Source: Candidatus Cloacimonas sp. 4484_275 (GTDB lineage: Bacteria; Cloacimonadota; Cloacimonadia; Cloacimonadales; TCS61). Taken from it: a stretch of 13,587 bases of DNA. Position 1 is the stretch's first letter; each line of letters begins with the position of its first letter. Below are positions 7,808 to 13,587 of this stretch, piece by piece. The stretch covers positions 1 through 13,587 of the forward strand of contig NATF01000032.1 of NCBI GenBank assembly GCA_002085205.1. Direction: 5' to 3'. Under the pieces are notes generated by a model. The model ran no database searches, had not been told where the DNA came from, and saw nothing but the letters and a program-made list of their open reading frames with translations. The translations under genes were made by a program, and so were the position numbers.

Positions 7808-8544
7808 AAAAAACAATAACATTACTTCTTTTTGTTGCCTATACACTTTCGTTTTTTGCAATCAATGAAAGCGCGGGCACAAAAGGATTTCAATTTTTGA
7901 AACTGAATTTTTCCGCCCGAGCCGTTGGAATGGGAAATGCCTACACGGCACTTTCCGACGATGCAAGTGCGGTTTTTTTCAATCCCGCCGGTTTGATTCA
8001 AGTAAAATCGAAAGAAATTGCTACAACTTATATGAGTTATTTTGAAGGAATTCAGAGCGGTTCGCTGGTTTTTGTCTTTCCGAAAAGCAAAACCAGAACA
8101 CTTGCCGTTTTTACTCAATATTTAACGGCAAATGAAACCAGAGAATTGCAGGACGAAGACGGAAACTATAGCGGTTCAGCCGGCACTTTCGGAATGTCCG
8201 ATTTAATTATCGGAGTCAGTGACAGCAGATTGATTAACAATATTTTAAATATAGGTTTCAATATCAAGTATGTGCGGGAATCTCTCGATGATAATTCCGC
8301 GTCGGCTCTTGTTTTCGATGTTTCGGTTCTTCACCAAACGGCTCATAAAAATTTAAAGGTCGGAGTGGCTCTGAAAAATATCGGCAGACAGCTTACCTAT
8401 TTCACAAATTCCAAATACAAAGAAGGACTTCCGACTGTATTTGATGTCGGTTTTTATCGGGAATGTCTTTCGGAGTCGGTTTTAATTGGAAGAGATACAA
8501 TGTGGATTATGCGATTGTTTCTTACGGCGATTTGGGATTGGTAA
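7804..8544 (+). CDS. PorV/UPF0164-family outer-membrane protein, frameshifted 3' end
   Basis: 246 residues as read. A signal peptide covers about residues 1-24 (MKKTITLLLF...INESAG). The family hallmark near residues 32-61 is clear: FLKLNFSARAVGMGNAYTA and then SDDASAVFFNPAGL. Beta-barrel-like strands of a FadL/PorV-type protein follow. In Bacteroidota, PorV serves the type IX secretion system; related proteins occur widely in other phyla with unclear roles. The protein reads well to about VFDVGFYR (codons to 8460), after which the frame gives unrelated residues to a TAA at 8542-8544. The expected last strands are found in another frame just downstream (see the remnant at 8445-8573). The total is also shorter than the roughly 300 or more residues usual for the family. 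The gene is probably inactivated or carries a sequencing/assembly error. It is the second gene after the EIIA gene, sharing an ATGA overlap. Confidence 0.82.
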   Translation: MKKTITLLLFVAYTLSFFAINESAGTKGFQFLKLNFSARAVGMGNAYTALSDDASAVFFNPAGLIQVKSKEIATTYMSYFEGIQSGSLVFVFPKSKTRTLAVFTQYLTANETRELQDEDGNYSGSAGTFGMSDLIIGVSDSRLINNILNIGFNIKYVRESLDDNSASALVFDVSVLHQTAHKNLKVGVALKNIGRQLTYFTNSKYKEGLPTVFDVGFYRECLSESVLIGRDTMWIMRLFLTAIWDW

Positions 8545-8573
8545 ATCAGATTTCTCTAAAATATAAATTCTAA
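8445..8573 (+). pseudogene. Out-of-frame C-terminal strands of the PorV-like protein
   Basis: The frame one base before the main frame (codons starting at positions divisible by 3) is open from 8445 to a TAA at 8571-8573. It encodes GMSFGVGFNWKRYNVDY, then AIVSYGDLGLVNQISLKYKF. This matches the family ending, in which a DYAF.PYGDLG...ISL..KF pattern makes the final barrel strands and ends on an aromatic residue. It therefore belongs to the gene starting at 7804. It is not a separate gene, because there is no ribosome site and no N-terminus. Confidence 0.8.
8446..8483 (+). repeat. Short direct repeat at the frameshift site
   Basis: GTCGGTTTT occurs at 8446-8454 and again at 8475-8483, 29 bp apart, which is not a multiple of three. 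The first copy encodes VGF in the main frame (DVGFYR) and the second VGF in the shifted frame (GVGFNW). Such repeats can promote deletion by slippage, so this may be linked to the loss of reading frame here. Confidence 0.6.
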
Positions 8574-8606
8574 AATTTTCTTGCGAAATTTTCTACCATT
8601 ATGTTT

Positions 8607-8643
8607 AAAACTTCCGAAGATAGCTTTGGAAGTTTTTATTTTT
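8607..8643 (+). terminator. Strong rho-independent terminator after the EIIA/PorV-like pair
   Basis: AAAACTTCC (8607-8615) pairs with GGAAGTTTT (8628-8636), and the stem continues inward through GAAG/CTTT with one G-U pair to an ATAG tetraloop, about 13 bp in all. It is followed by T-rich sequence to 8643. It begins 34 bp after the shifted-frame stop at 8571-8573. That is consistent with 8573 being the ancestral gene end. Confidence 0.85.
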
Positions 8644-8679
8644 CGGCGAGTTCTTTTATGGTTACAAATTCGAATATCT

Positions 8680-8734
8680 GCCAAAATTAAACAGGAAAAA
8701 ATTAGACAATTATTCCGTAATCTAAAATTTTGGC
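8680..8734 (+). promoter_or_regulatory. Inverted repeat and possible promoter in the glyS leader
   Basis: GCCAAAATT (8680-8688) and AATTTTGGC (8726-8734) are exact inverted copies. Between them lies a smaller pair, TTAGA (8702-8706) and TCTAA (8721-8725). A promoter-like pair TTAGAC (8702-8707) and TAAAAT (8723-8728) is present, but with a short 15-bp spacer. No T-box (TGGNACCGCG-like) motif is visible, so a tRNA-sensing leader is not supported. Evidence is from pattern only. Confidence 0.3.
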
Positions 8735-8752
8735 TCGTTTTTGGTGAGGAAA

Positions 8753-10852
8753 ATGGATAAAAAAGATTTTTTATTTGAAATTGGGGTTGAAGAAATTCCG
8801 GCGGGTTACATTGCGAACGCTGTTACCGGAATAAAAAAATATTTTGTCAAAAGACTGCGGGAAGAACGACTCTCTTTCCAAGAAATGAAACTTTATTCTA
8901 CTCCGCGCAGATTTACTTTGTGGGTGAAACAACTCGAAACCAAACAAGCCGACATTTCGACGGAAAGAATTGGTCCCGCCAAAACCATCGCTTACGACGA
9001 AAACGGAAATCTTTCCAAAGCGGCGCTCGGGTTTTTACGAAGCGCAAATGCCGAAGAAAAAGACATTTATTTTGTTAAAACTCCCAAAGGAGAAAAATTA
9101 GCCGTAAAAATTGAAAAAAAAGGCAAATCGGCTGAGTTAATTCTAAAGGATATTATTGTGGAAGTAATCGGTAAGATTGACTTTCCCAAAACAATGCGTT
9201 GGGGCGAAAACAAGATTTCATTCGCTCGTCCGATTCGATGGCTTTTGGTTTTGTTGGGAACCGAGACTATTCCCGTGGAAATTTCCGGAATTCCGGCGGG
9301 AAAATTATCTTACGGAAACAGATTTCAAAAATTAAGTAATTCGGTGGAAATCAACTCTCCCGCAGAATACGAGGGACGTCTGAAAACGGTTTTTGTGATT
9401 CCCGACAGAGAAGAAAGAAAATCCCTTATTTCCGAACAAATAAAAAAGATATTGAAAAGCGGCAATGAAAAGGTGGTAGAGGATGAAAAACTCCTGGAGA
9501 TTGTTACGGATTTGGTTGAATTTCCTACCGCCGTTGTTGCCGAATTCGAGAAAAAATATCTCAAACTTCCTGAAAAAATCATCATCAGCACTTTATCGCA
9601 GCATCAAAAATATTTTTCCGTAAAAAACAATACCGGAGAGCTTTCCAACAAATTTATTTTTATTTCCAACGGAAATCCGATTTATTCCGATATTATCAAA
9701 CTCGGTAATGAGAAGGTAATCAAGGCGAGATTGGAGGATGCGGAATTTTTCTTCGAGGAAGACAGAAAAAAACCGCTCGAAGAATATGTTCCCAAGTTAA
9801 AAGAAGTTACTTTCCAGGCAAAATTGGGAAATCTTTTGGAAAAAACAGAGAGAATAGGACGAATCGCTGCCGTAATTTCCGACAATTTGCACTTGAATAA
9901 AAACGAGAAAAATCTTATTAATCGAGCTTCTTGGTTATGCAAAGCGGATTTGGTAACCATGATGTTGGGAGAAAAAGAATTTACCAAACTTCAGGGATAC
10001 ATCGGAATGAAATATGCCGAATTGGACGGAGAGCCGGCGGAAGTGTGCCAAGCGATTTACGAGCATTATCAACCGCGCGGGCAAAATGACGAACTTCCCA
10101 AAACTTTGACCGGTTCAATCGTTGCAATTGCCGATAAAATGGATACAATTTGCGGAATTATCGGCGTCGGTTTGATTCCTTCGGGTTCAAACGATCCTTT
10201 TGCTTTAAGAAGGGCGGGAAACGGAATTGTGCAAATTATCGATGATAAAAAACTTGAACTTGATTTAACCGCTTTGATTGACGAGACCTTTAATATTTTA
10301 AATGATAAATTGGAAAAGCCGAACAACAATAAAACTAAGGTTTATGAATTTTTCCGACAACGGGTTTATTGGTTGCTCAAGCAGTCGCAAATAGATTATG
10401 ATGTCATTGAAAGCGTGATGCACATTGATTATTCCGATGTTTATGATTTGAAAAGAAGAGCGGCTGATGTGCAGAAATTCAAGCAAAGAGAAGATTTCAT
10501 CAAATTGGTAATCGGTTTCAAAAGAGTGGCAAATATCATTTCCGAAATCACGAATTTGAATGAAGTTGAGGAAAAACTTCTTCGCGAAGATTCGGAAAAA
10601 TTACTTTATCATGAATTTTTGAAACTGAATGAAATTGTTTCGGAATTTTTACCCGAAAAAAATTATGAAAAAATAATGGAACATTTGGTTGATTTCGGGA
10701 AAATCATCGATAAATTTTTCGATGATGTTTTGGTAAATACGGAAAATATTGCTTTAAGAAAAAACAGATATAATTTGCTGGGAAAAATCAGAGAACTTTT
10801 CTTGAAAGTAGCGGATTTGAGTAAAATAGTTGTAGAGGGAAATTTTATATAA
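8753..10852 (+). CDS. glyS: Glycyl-tRNA synthetase, beta subunit
   Basis: 699 residues from ATG 8753, the usual size for the beta chain of the alpha2-beta2 bacterial enzyme that charges tRNA-Gly. I chose ATG 8753 because it has a TGAGGA site 5 nt upstream and opens on the family N-terminus (DFLFEIGVEEIPAGYI). A TTG at 8741 lies in frame but would place that ribosome site inside the gene. Family landmarks: STPRRFTLWV near 50, FPKTMRWGENKISFARPIRW near 145-165, SQHQKYFSV near 285. The C-terminal DALR-type anticodon-binding helical domain covers about 540-695 (FFRQRVYWLL, then LRKNRYNLLGKIRELFLKVADLS). The gene is complete. Its catalytic partner glyQ, normally adjacent upstream, is absent from both flanks. 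The next gene starts 34 bp downstream on the same strand. Confidence 0.96.
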   Translation: MDKKDFLFEIGVEEIPAGYIANAVTGIKKYFVKRLREERLSFQEMKLYSTPRRFTLWVKQLETKQADISTERIGPAKTIAYDENGNLSKAALGFLRSANAEEKDIYFVKTPKGEKLAVKIEKKGKSAELILKDIIVEVIGKIDFPKTMRWGENKISFARPIRWLLVLLGTETIPVEISGIPAGKLSYGNRFQKLSNSVEINSPAEYEGRLKTVFVIPDREERKSLISEQIKKILKSGNEKVVEDEKLLEIVTDLVEFPTAVVAEFEKKYLKLPEKIIISTLSQHQKYFSVKNNTGELSNKFIFISNGNPIYSDIIKLGNEKVIKARLEDAEFFFEEDRKKPLEEYVPKLKEVTFQAKLGNLLEKTERIGRIAAVISDNLHLNKNEKNLINRASWLCKADLVTMMLGEKEFTKLQGYIGMKYAELDGEPAEVCQAIYEHYQPRGQNDELPKTLTGSIVAIADKMDTICGIIGVGLIPSGSNDPFALRRAGNGIVQIIDDKKLELDLTALIDETFNILNDKLEKPNNNKTKVYEFFRQRVYWLLKQSQIDYDVIESVMHIDYSDVYDLKRRAADVQKFKQREDFIKLVIGFKRVANIISEITNLNEVEEKLLREDSEKLLYHEFLKLNEIVSEFLPEKNYEKIMEHLVDFGKIIDKFFDDVLVNTENIALRKNRYNLLGKIRELFLKVADLSKIVVEGNFI

Positions 10853-10886
10853 TTTATTGAAAAAAATATTTTTACGGGAGAAATAA

Positions 10887-12086
10887 ATGGCTATTAAAAT
10901 TTCTAACCGAGCGCGGGCAATCAAGCCTTCTGCCACTTTGTCCATGGCGACGAAAGCTCGTGAAATGAGAGGAAGAGGTATTGATGTCATAAATTTCGGG
11001 GTTGGAGAACCGGATTTCAACACACCGGAATACATCAAAGAGTCGGCGAAGAAGGCTATTGATGAAAATTTTACTCATTACACGGCGGCAGCGGGAATAT
11101 TGGAATTAAGACAAACAATTGCCGAAAAACTTGAGAAAGACAATAATTTGAAAGTCGATCCGCAGAATATTTTGGTTTCTCCCGGAGCCAAAGCTTCTAT
11201 TGTGAATGTGCTGATGGCGGTTTGTGATCCGCGCGACGAAGTTCTGATTCCGTCTCCTTTTTGGGTGAGTTACACTGCACAGGTGGAAATGGTTGATGCC
11301 CGACCGATTCTTCTTCCGACTTCCGAGACTAATAATTTCAAAATTACGGCAGAGCAGTTGGATGAAGCTCTAAAAAGCTTGTGCAATCCCAAAGCCCTGA
11401 TTTTGAATTCTCCCGGCAATCCCACCGGAACCGTTTATAACGAAAGCGAGTTGAAAGAGATCGGAGAAGTTTGCTTAAAACATAATATTTTAATAATTTC
11501 TGACGAGATTTATGAAAAATTGATTTACGACGGTGAAAAACATATTTCCATTGCTTCTCTCGATGAAAAAATTGCGGAAATTACAGTCGTAATCAACGGA
11601 GTTTCAAAAGCTTATGCAATGACAGGTTGGAGACTCGGTTATGCGGCGGGTCCGGCGGAAATTATCAAAAGAGCCGCCAGAATTCAGGGACACACGACTT
11701 CCTGTGTTAATTCCATCACTCAAAAAGCTGTTGTCACCGCTCTTTCCAAAGATGACGGAAGCGTGGAAAAAATGCGCCGGGAATTTGAAAAACGCAGAAA
11801 TTTCCTTGTAAATGAACTGAACCAAATCAACAACATTCATTGCAATATGCCGAAAGGCGCTTTTTATGCAATGCCGAATGTTTCTTATTATATCCGGAAC
11901 AACGGCAAAGGGATTACAAATTCGATAGAATTATGCGAATATCTTTTGGAAAATTATCATATTGCCGTGGTGCCGGGAGCGGCTTTTGGAGTTGATGATT
12001 ATGTTCGTTTTTCTTATGCGAACAGTTTACAGAACATAAAAGAAGGTTTGGCGCGTTTTAAAAAAGGATTGCTCGAGAGCATTTGA
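10887..12086 (+). CDS. Class I pyridoxal-phosphate aminotransferase, aspartate aminotransferase type (subgroup I-gamma)
   Basis: 399 residues, full length. It should transfer the amino group between aspartate and 2-oxoglutarate or a related acid in the cytosol. The fold-type I landmarks are intact: GVGEPDFNTP (38-47), HYTAAAGILELR (64-75), SPGNPTG (175-181, with Asn178), Asp206 and Tyr209 in SDEIYEKL, the PLP Lys241 in NGVSKAYAMTGWRLGY with Arg249, and the carboxylate-binding Arg374 in DYVRFSYANS. The ATG has a GGGAG site. The N-terminal MAIKISNRARAIKPSATLSM pattern fits the thermophile/Bacillus-like aspartate or aspartate/prephenate aminotransferases (often named aspC or aspB). Which amino acid is preferred cannot be settled from the sequence. 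It is probably co-transcribed with glyS (34 bp upstream) and the small membrane protein (7 bp downstream). Confidence 0.93.
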   Translation: MAIKISNRARAIKPSATLSMATKAREMRGRGIDVINFGVGEPDFNTPEYIKESAKKAIDENFTHYTAAAGILELRQTIAEKLEKDNNLKVDPQNILVSPGAKASIVNVLMAVCDPRDEVLIPSPFWVSYTAQVEMVDARPILLPTSETNNFKITAEQLDEALKSLCNPKALILNSPGNPTGTVYNESELKEIGEVCLKHNILIISDEIYEKLIYDGEKHISIASLDEKIAEITVVINGVSKAYAMTGWRLGYAAGPAEIIKRAARIQGHTTSCVNSITQKAVVTALSKDDGSVEKMRREFEKRRNFLVNELNQINNIHCNMPKGAFYAMPNVSYYIRNNGKGITNSIELCEYLLENYHIAVVPGAAFGVDDYVRFSYANSLQNIKEGLARFKKGLLESI

Positions 12087-12093
12087 GGACTAA

Positions 12094-12300
12094 ATGAAAA
12101 AATTTCGAGAAGAATTGGAACGCAGGAAAAATGAAAGGCGCAAAAAAAGAAGTTCCACTTGGATCGGCTTGATTATCAGAATACTGATTCTCGCTTTTGT
12201 GATTATGATTATGAAAACTTTGGGGACGCCGGTTGCTAAAAAAACAACCGATATTTTATTTTCCGGTGACAGCGTCGGCGTTTTGGAGAAAGGAAAATAG
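12094..12300 (+). CDS. Small basic single-span membrane protein, function unknown
   Basis: 68 residues. I do not recognise a family. Residues 2-21 are very basic and helical (KKFREELERRKNERRKKRSS), residues about 22-41 form one hydrophobic span (TWIGLIIRILILAFVIMIM), and residues about 42-68 form a mildly polar tail (KTLGTPVAKKTTDILF...). The positive-inside rule places the N-terminus in the cytoplasm. The start has a TTGAGGA site 6 nt before the ATG. Its stop TAG (12298-12300) directly abuts the ATG (12301) of the kinase gene, and it begins 7 bp after the aminotransferase stop. That tight fit supports it as a real gene, with likely coupled translation. Confidence 0.75.
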   Translation: MKKFREELERRKNERRKKRSSTWIGLIIRILILAFVIMIMKTLGTPVAKKTTDILFSGDSVGVLEKGK

Positions 12301-13197
12301 ATGAGTTTATTAATTGTAGGTTCCATTGCTTTGGATTCGGTTAAAACTCCTTTCGGAGAAGTTCGTGAAGCTTTAGGCGGTTCTGCCGTTTACGCTTCCA
12401 TGGCAAGCAAACATTTTTCTCAGACGGAAATTATCGGAGTGATCGGTAAAGATTTTCCCGAAGAACATCTTAAATTACTTGAAGATAACAAAATTTCCAT
12501 TATCGGAGTAGAAAAAGTTGATGGTAAAACTTTTCGTTGGAAGGGTGTTTACAACGATTTAAACAAGGCGGAAACTCTGGATACTCAATTGAATGTGTTT
12601 GCGGATTTCCAACCGAAATTATCGGAAAAGCATCAAAATACGGAATATGTTTTTTTGGGGAATATCGATCCCGTTTTGCAACTTGATGTTTTAAATAAAA
12701 TTAAAAATCCCAGAATTACTGCCTGCGATACCATGAATTTTTGGATTTCCGGAAAATTGGAAAAATTGATAGAAGTAATCAAAGAAGTGGATATTTTGTT
12801 TATCAATGAAGATGAATTGAAAATGCTGACTGGCGAAAACAATATTTTCAAAGCGGCGGAAATTACCGAAAAATATAATTTGAAACTGATAGTTATCAAA
12901 AAAGGAGAACACGGTGCCATTGCCGTAAAAAACGACTTTGTGTTTTTTGCTCCCGTTTTTCCTTTGAAAAGGGTTGTTGATCCGACCGGCGCAGGCGACA
13001 GTTTTGCCGGCGGTTTTATGGGATATTTGGCTAAATCGGATAATTTTAATGAAAAGACAATTAAGAATGCCATGATTTACGGAACAATTTTAGCTTCTTT
13101 CGATGTGGAAGATTTCAGCTTGAATAAACTCAGCAAGGTGTCTTCGGAAGAAATAGAATTTCGAAAAGAAAAAATCCGGCAAAGCGTAATTTTTTAA
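12301..13197 (+). CDS. PfkB-family carbohydrate (or nucleoside) kinase
   Basis: 298 residues, normal for the ribokinase/PfkB fold. The N-terminus LIVGSIALDSV with EALGGSAVYASMAS (23-36) is the substrate-side signature. DTMNFWI (143-149) and FINEDELKMLTG (167-178) are characteristic of this sugar-kinase branch. VVDPTGAGDSFAGGFMGYLA (225-244) is the PfkB C-terminal signature with the anion hole and catalytic base Asp233. It should phosphorylate a hydroxymethyl group of a sugar or nucleoside using ATP in the cytosol. The substrate cannot be assigned; adenosine/ribose-like or another sugar are all possible. It shares the stop/start junction with the small membrane protein and is the last gene of the plus-strand cluster that begins with glyS. 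A gap of 154 bp follows. Confidence 0.88.
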   Translation: MSLLIVGSIALDSVKTPFGEVREALGGSAVYASMASKHFSQTEIIGVIGKDFPEEHLKLLEDNKISIIGVEKVDGKTFRWKGVYNDLNKAETLDTQLNVFADFQPKLSEKHQNTEYVFLGNIDPVLQLDVLNKIKNPRITACDTMNFWISGKLEKLIEVIKEVDILFINEDELKMLTGENNIFKAAEITEKYNLKLIVIKKGEHGAIAVKNDFVFFAPVFPLKRVVDPTGAGDSFAGGFMGYLAKSDNFNEKTIKNAMIYGTILASFDVEDFSLNKLSKVSSEEIEFRKEKIRQSVIF

Positions 13198-13199
13198 AA

Positions 13200-13245
13200 G
13201 TGAAAGCGATTTCACAAAGTGTATATTATTTTTCACAATTTTTTT
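13200..13245 (+). terminator. Possible terminator with alternative hairpin arms after the kinase gene
   Basis: GTGAAA (13200-13205) forms a 6-bp hairpin with TTTCAC (13210-13215) around GCGA, two bases after the kinase stop. A second TTTCAC at 13231-13236 could pair with the same 5' arm and is followed by seven T (13239-13245). Neither form is strong. This could be a weak terminator or a palindromic operator. Confidence 0.4.
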
Positions 13246-13297
13246 ATCAATAAGATTAAGACACGGTTGAATCGTATGAATAATTCACGGTTTGGCT

Positions 13298-13312
13298 TGG
13301 AACACATTATGC
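13298..13312 (+). promoter_or_regulatory. Weak sigma-54-like -24/-12 element before the ligase gene
   Basis: TGGAACACATTATGC keeps the invariant GG (13299-13300) and GC (13311-13312) at the 10-nt interval of sigma-54 promoters and matches much of TGGCAC-N5-TTGC. It lies about 40 bp before ATG 13352. Three mismatches and the lack of a visible activator make this tentative. Confidence 0.22.
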
Positions 13313-13351
13313 GCGTTTATTCCCGATAAAAAGTATTTTGAAGGTAATAAA

Positions 13352-13587
13352 ATGAGATGGAGAATCGTTAAATCCGGTAAATTGAGTCCTGCGGAAAATA
13401 TGGCCCTCGATGAAGCGATTATGCAGGGAATCATTACCGGCAAATCGGAACCTACAATCAGATTTTACGACTGGGATCCTCCTACGCTTTCGTTTGGATA
13501 TCACCAAAGTTTCGAAAATGAAATCGACACTTCAGAAGCGGATAAATTCGGTTTCGGTTATATTCGCAGACCGACGGGTGGAAGATT
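13352..13587 (+). CDS. Lipoate-protein ligase / octanoyltransferase family protein (LplA/LipM-like), 3' end beyond window
   Basis: 78 complete codons are visible, starting at ATG 13352 with a GAAGG site 8 nt upstream. MRWRIVKSGKLSPAENMALD with DEAI (20-23) is the N-terminal pattern of the LplA/LipM cofactor-transferase fold. The segment TIRFYDWDPPTLSFGYHQ (35-52) is also typical. RRPTGGR (72-78), at the window edge, is the start of the conserved RR.TGGGA/R substrate-binding loop. The enzyme attaches lipoate or octanoate to lipoyl domains (2-oxoacid dehydrogenases, glycine cleavage H protein). Whether it is a ligase (LplA) or an octanoyltransferase (LipM) depends on the missing part. It is separated from the kinase gene by 154 bp and probably has its own promoter. 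Confidence 0.85.
   Translation, partial: MRWRIVKSGKLSPAENMALDEAIMQGIITGKSEPTIRFYDWDPPTLSFGYHQSFENEIDTSEADKFGFGYIRRPTGGR

Noticed and set aside
8741..8752. Alternative TTG start for glyS at 8741
   Set aside because: The ribosome site TGAGGA lies between it and ATG 8753, and the family N-terminus begins at ATG 8753.
8640..8752. T-box riboswitch in front of glyS
   Set aside because: No TGGNACCGCG-type bulge sequence or specifier-loop architecture is visible, and the leader is only about 110 bp.
1..13587. Defence island, CRISPR array, mobile element or biosynthetic cluster
   Set aside because: No repeat-spacer units, transposase, integrase, nuclease or synthase genes are present. All genes are housekeeping, envelope or secretion types, apart from one small unknown.

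Overview
This is an AT-rich, gene-dense stretch of bacterial chromosome. I think it comes from a Gram-negative, probably anaerobic lineage of the Cloacimonadota / Fibrobacterota-Chlorobiota-Bacteroidota neighbourhood. The basis is a secreted protein with a C-terminal Por-type (type IX secretion-like) sorting domain, a PorV/UPF0164-type outer-membrane protein, a SurA-like periplasmic isomerase, clear AGGAGG ribosome sites and low GC. The phylum is an inference from protein style only. I see no tRNA, rRNA, CRISPR array, insertion sequence or prophage, and no clear novel multi-gene system. The interest lies in damaged genes, unusual gene junctions and regulatory hairpins.

Minus-strand block (about 7256 down to 1), in order of transcription: a SurA/PpiC-like periplasmic protein with C-terminal TPRs, class II fructose-bisphosphate aldolase (fba), glyceraldehyde-3-phosphate dehydrogenase (gap), a probable weak terminator, a large secreted multidomain protein with a sorting domain, a strong terminator, and a subtilisin-family (S8) protease that runs off the left edge. 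The first three genes are 10-15 bp apart and look like one operon joining central glycolysis/gluconeogenesis to an envelope folding factor.

A divergent intergenic region (7257-7360) holds a perfect hairpin followed, on the minus strand, by nine T. It lies in the leader of the minus operon.

Plus-strand block: a PTS EIIA-domain protein overlaps (ATGA) a PorV-like outer-membrane protein gene. That gene is damaged: its conserved C-terminal strands are present but in another frame, and a segment appears to be missing. A strong terminator follows. Next comes a likely operon of glyS (glycyl-tRNA synthetase beta chain, with no glyQ beside it), a class I aminotransferase of the aspartate aminotransferase type, a 68-residue single-span membrane protein, and a PfkB-family sugar kinase. 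After a 154-bp gap with hairpins and a weak sigma-54-like element, a lipoate/octanoate protein ligase-family gene starts and is cut by the right edge.
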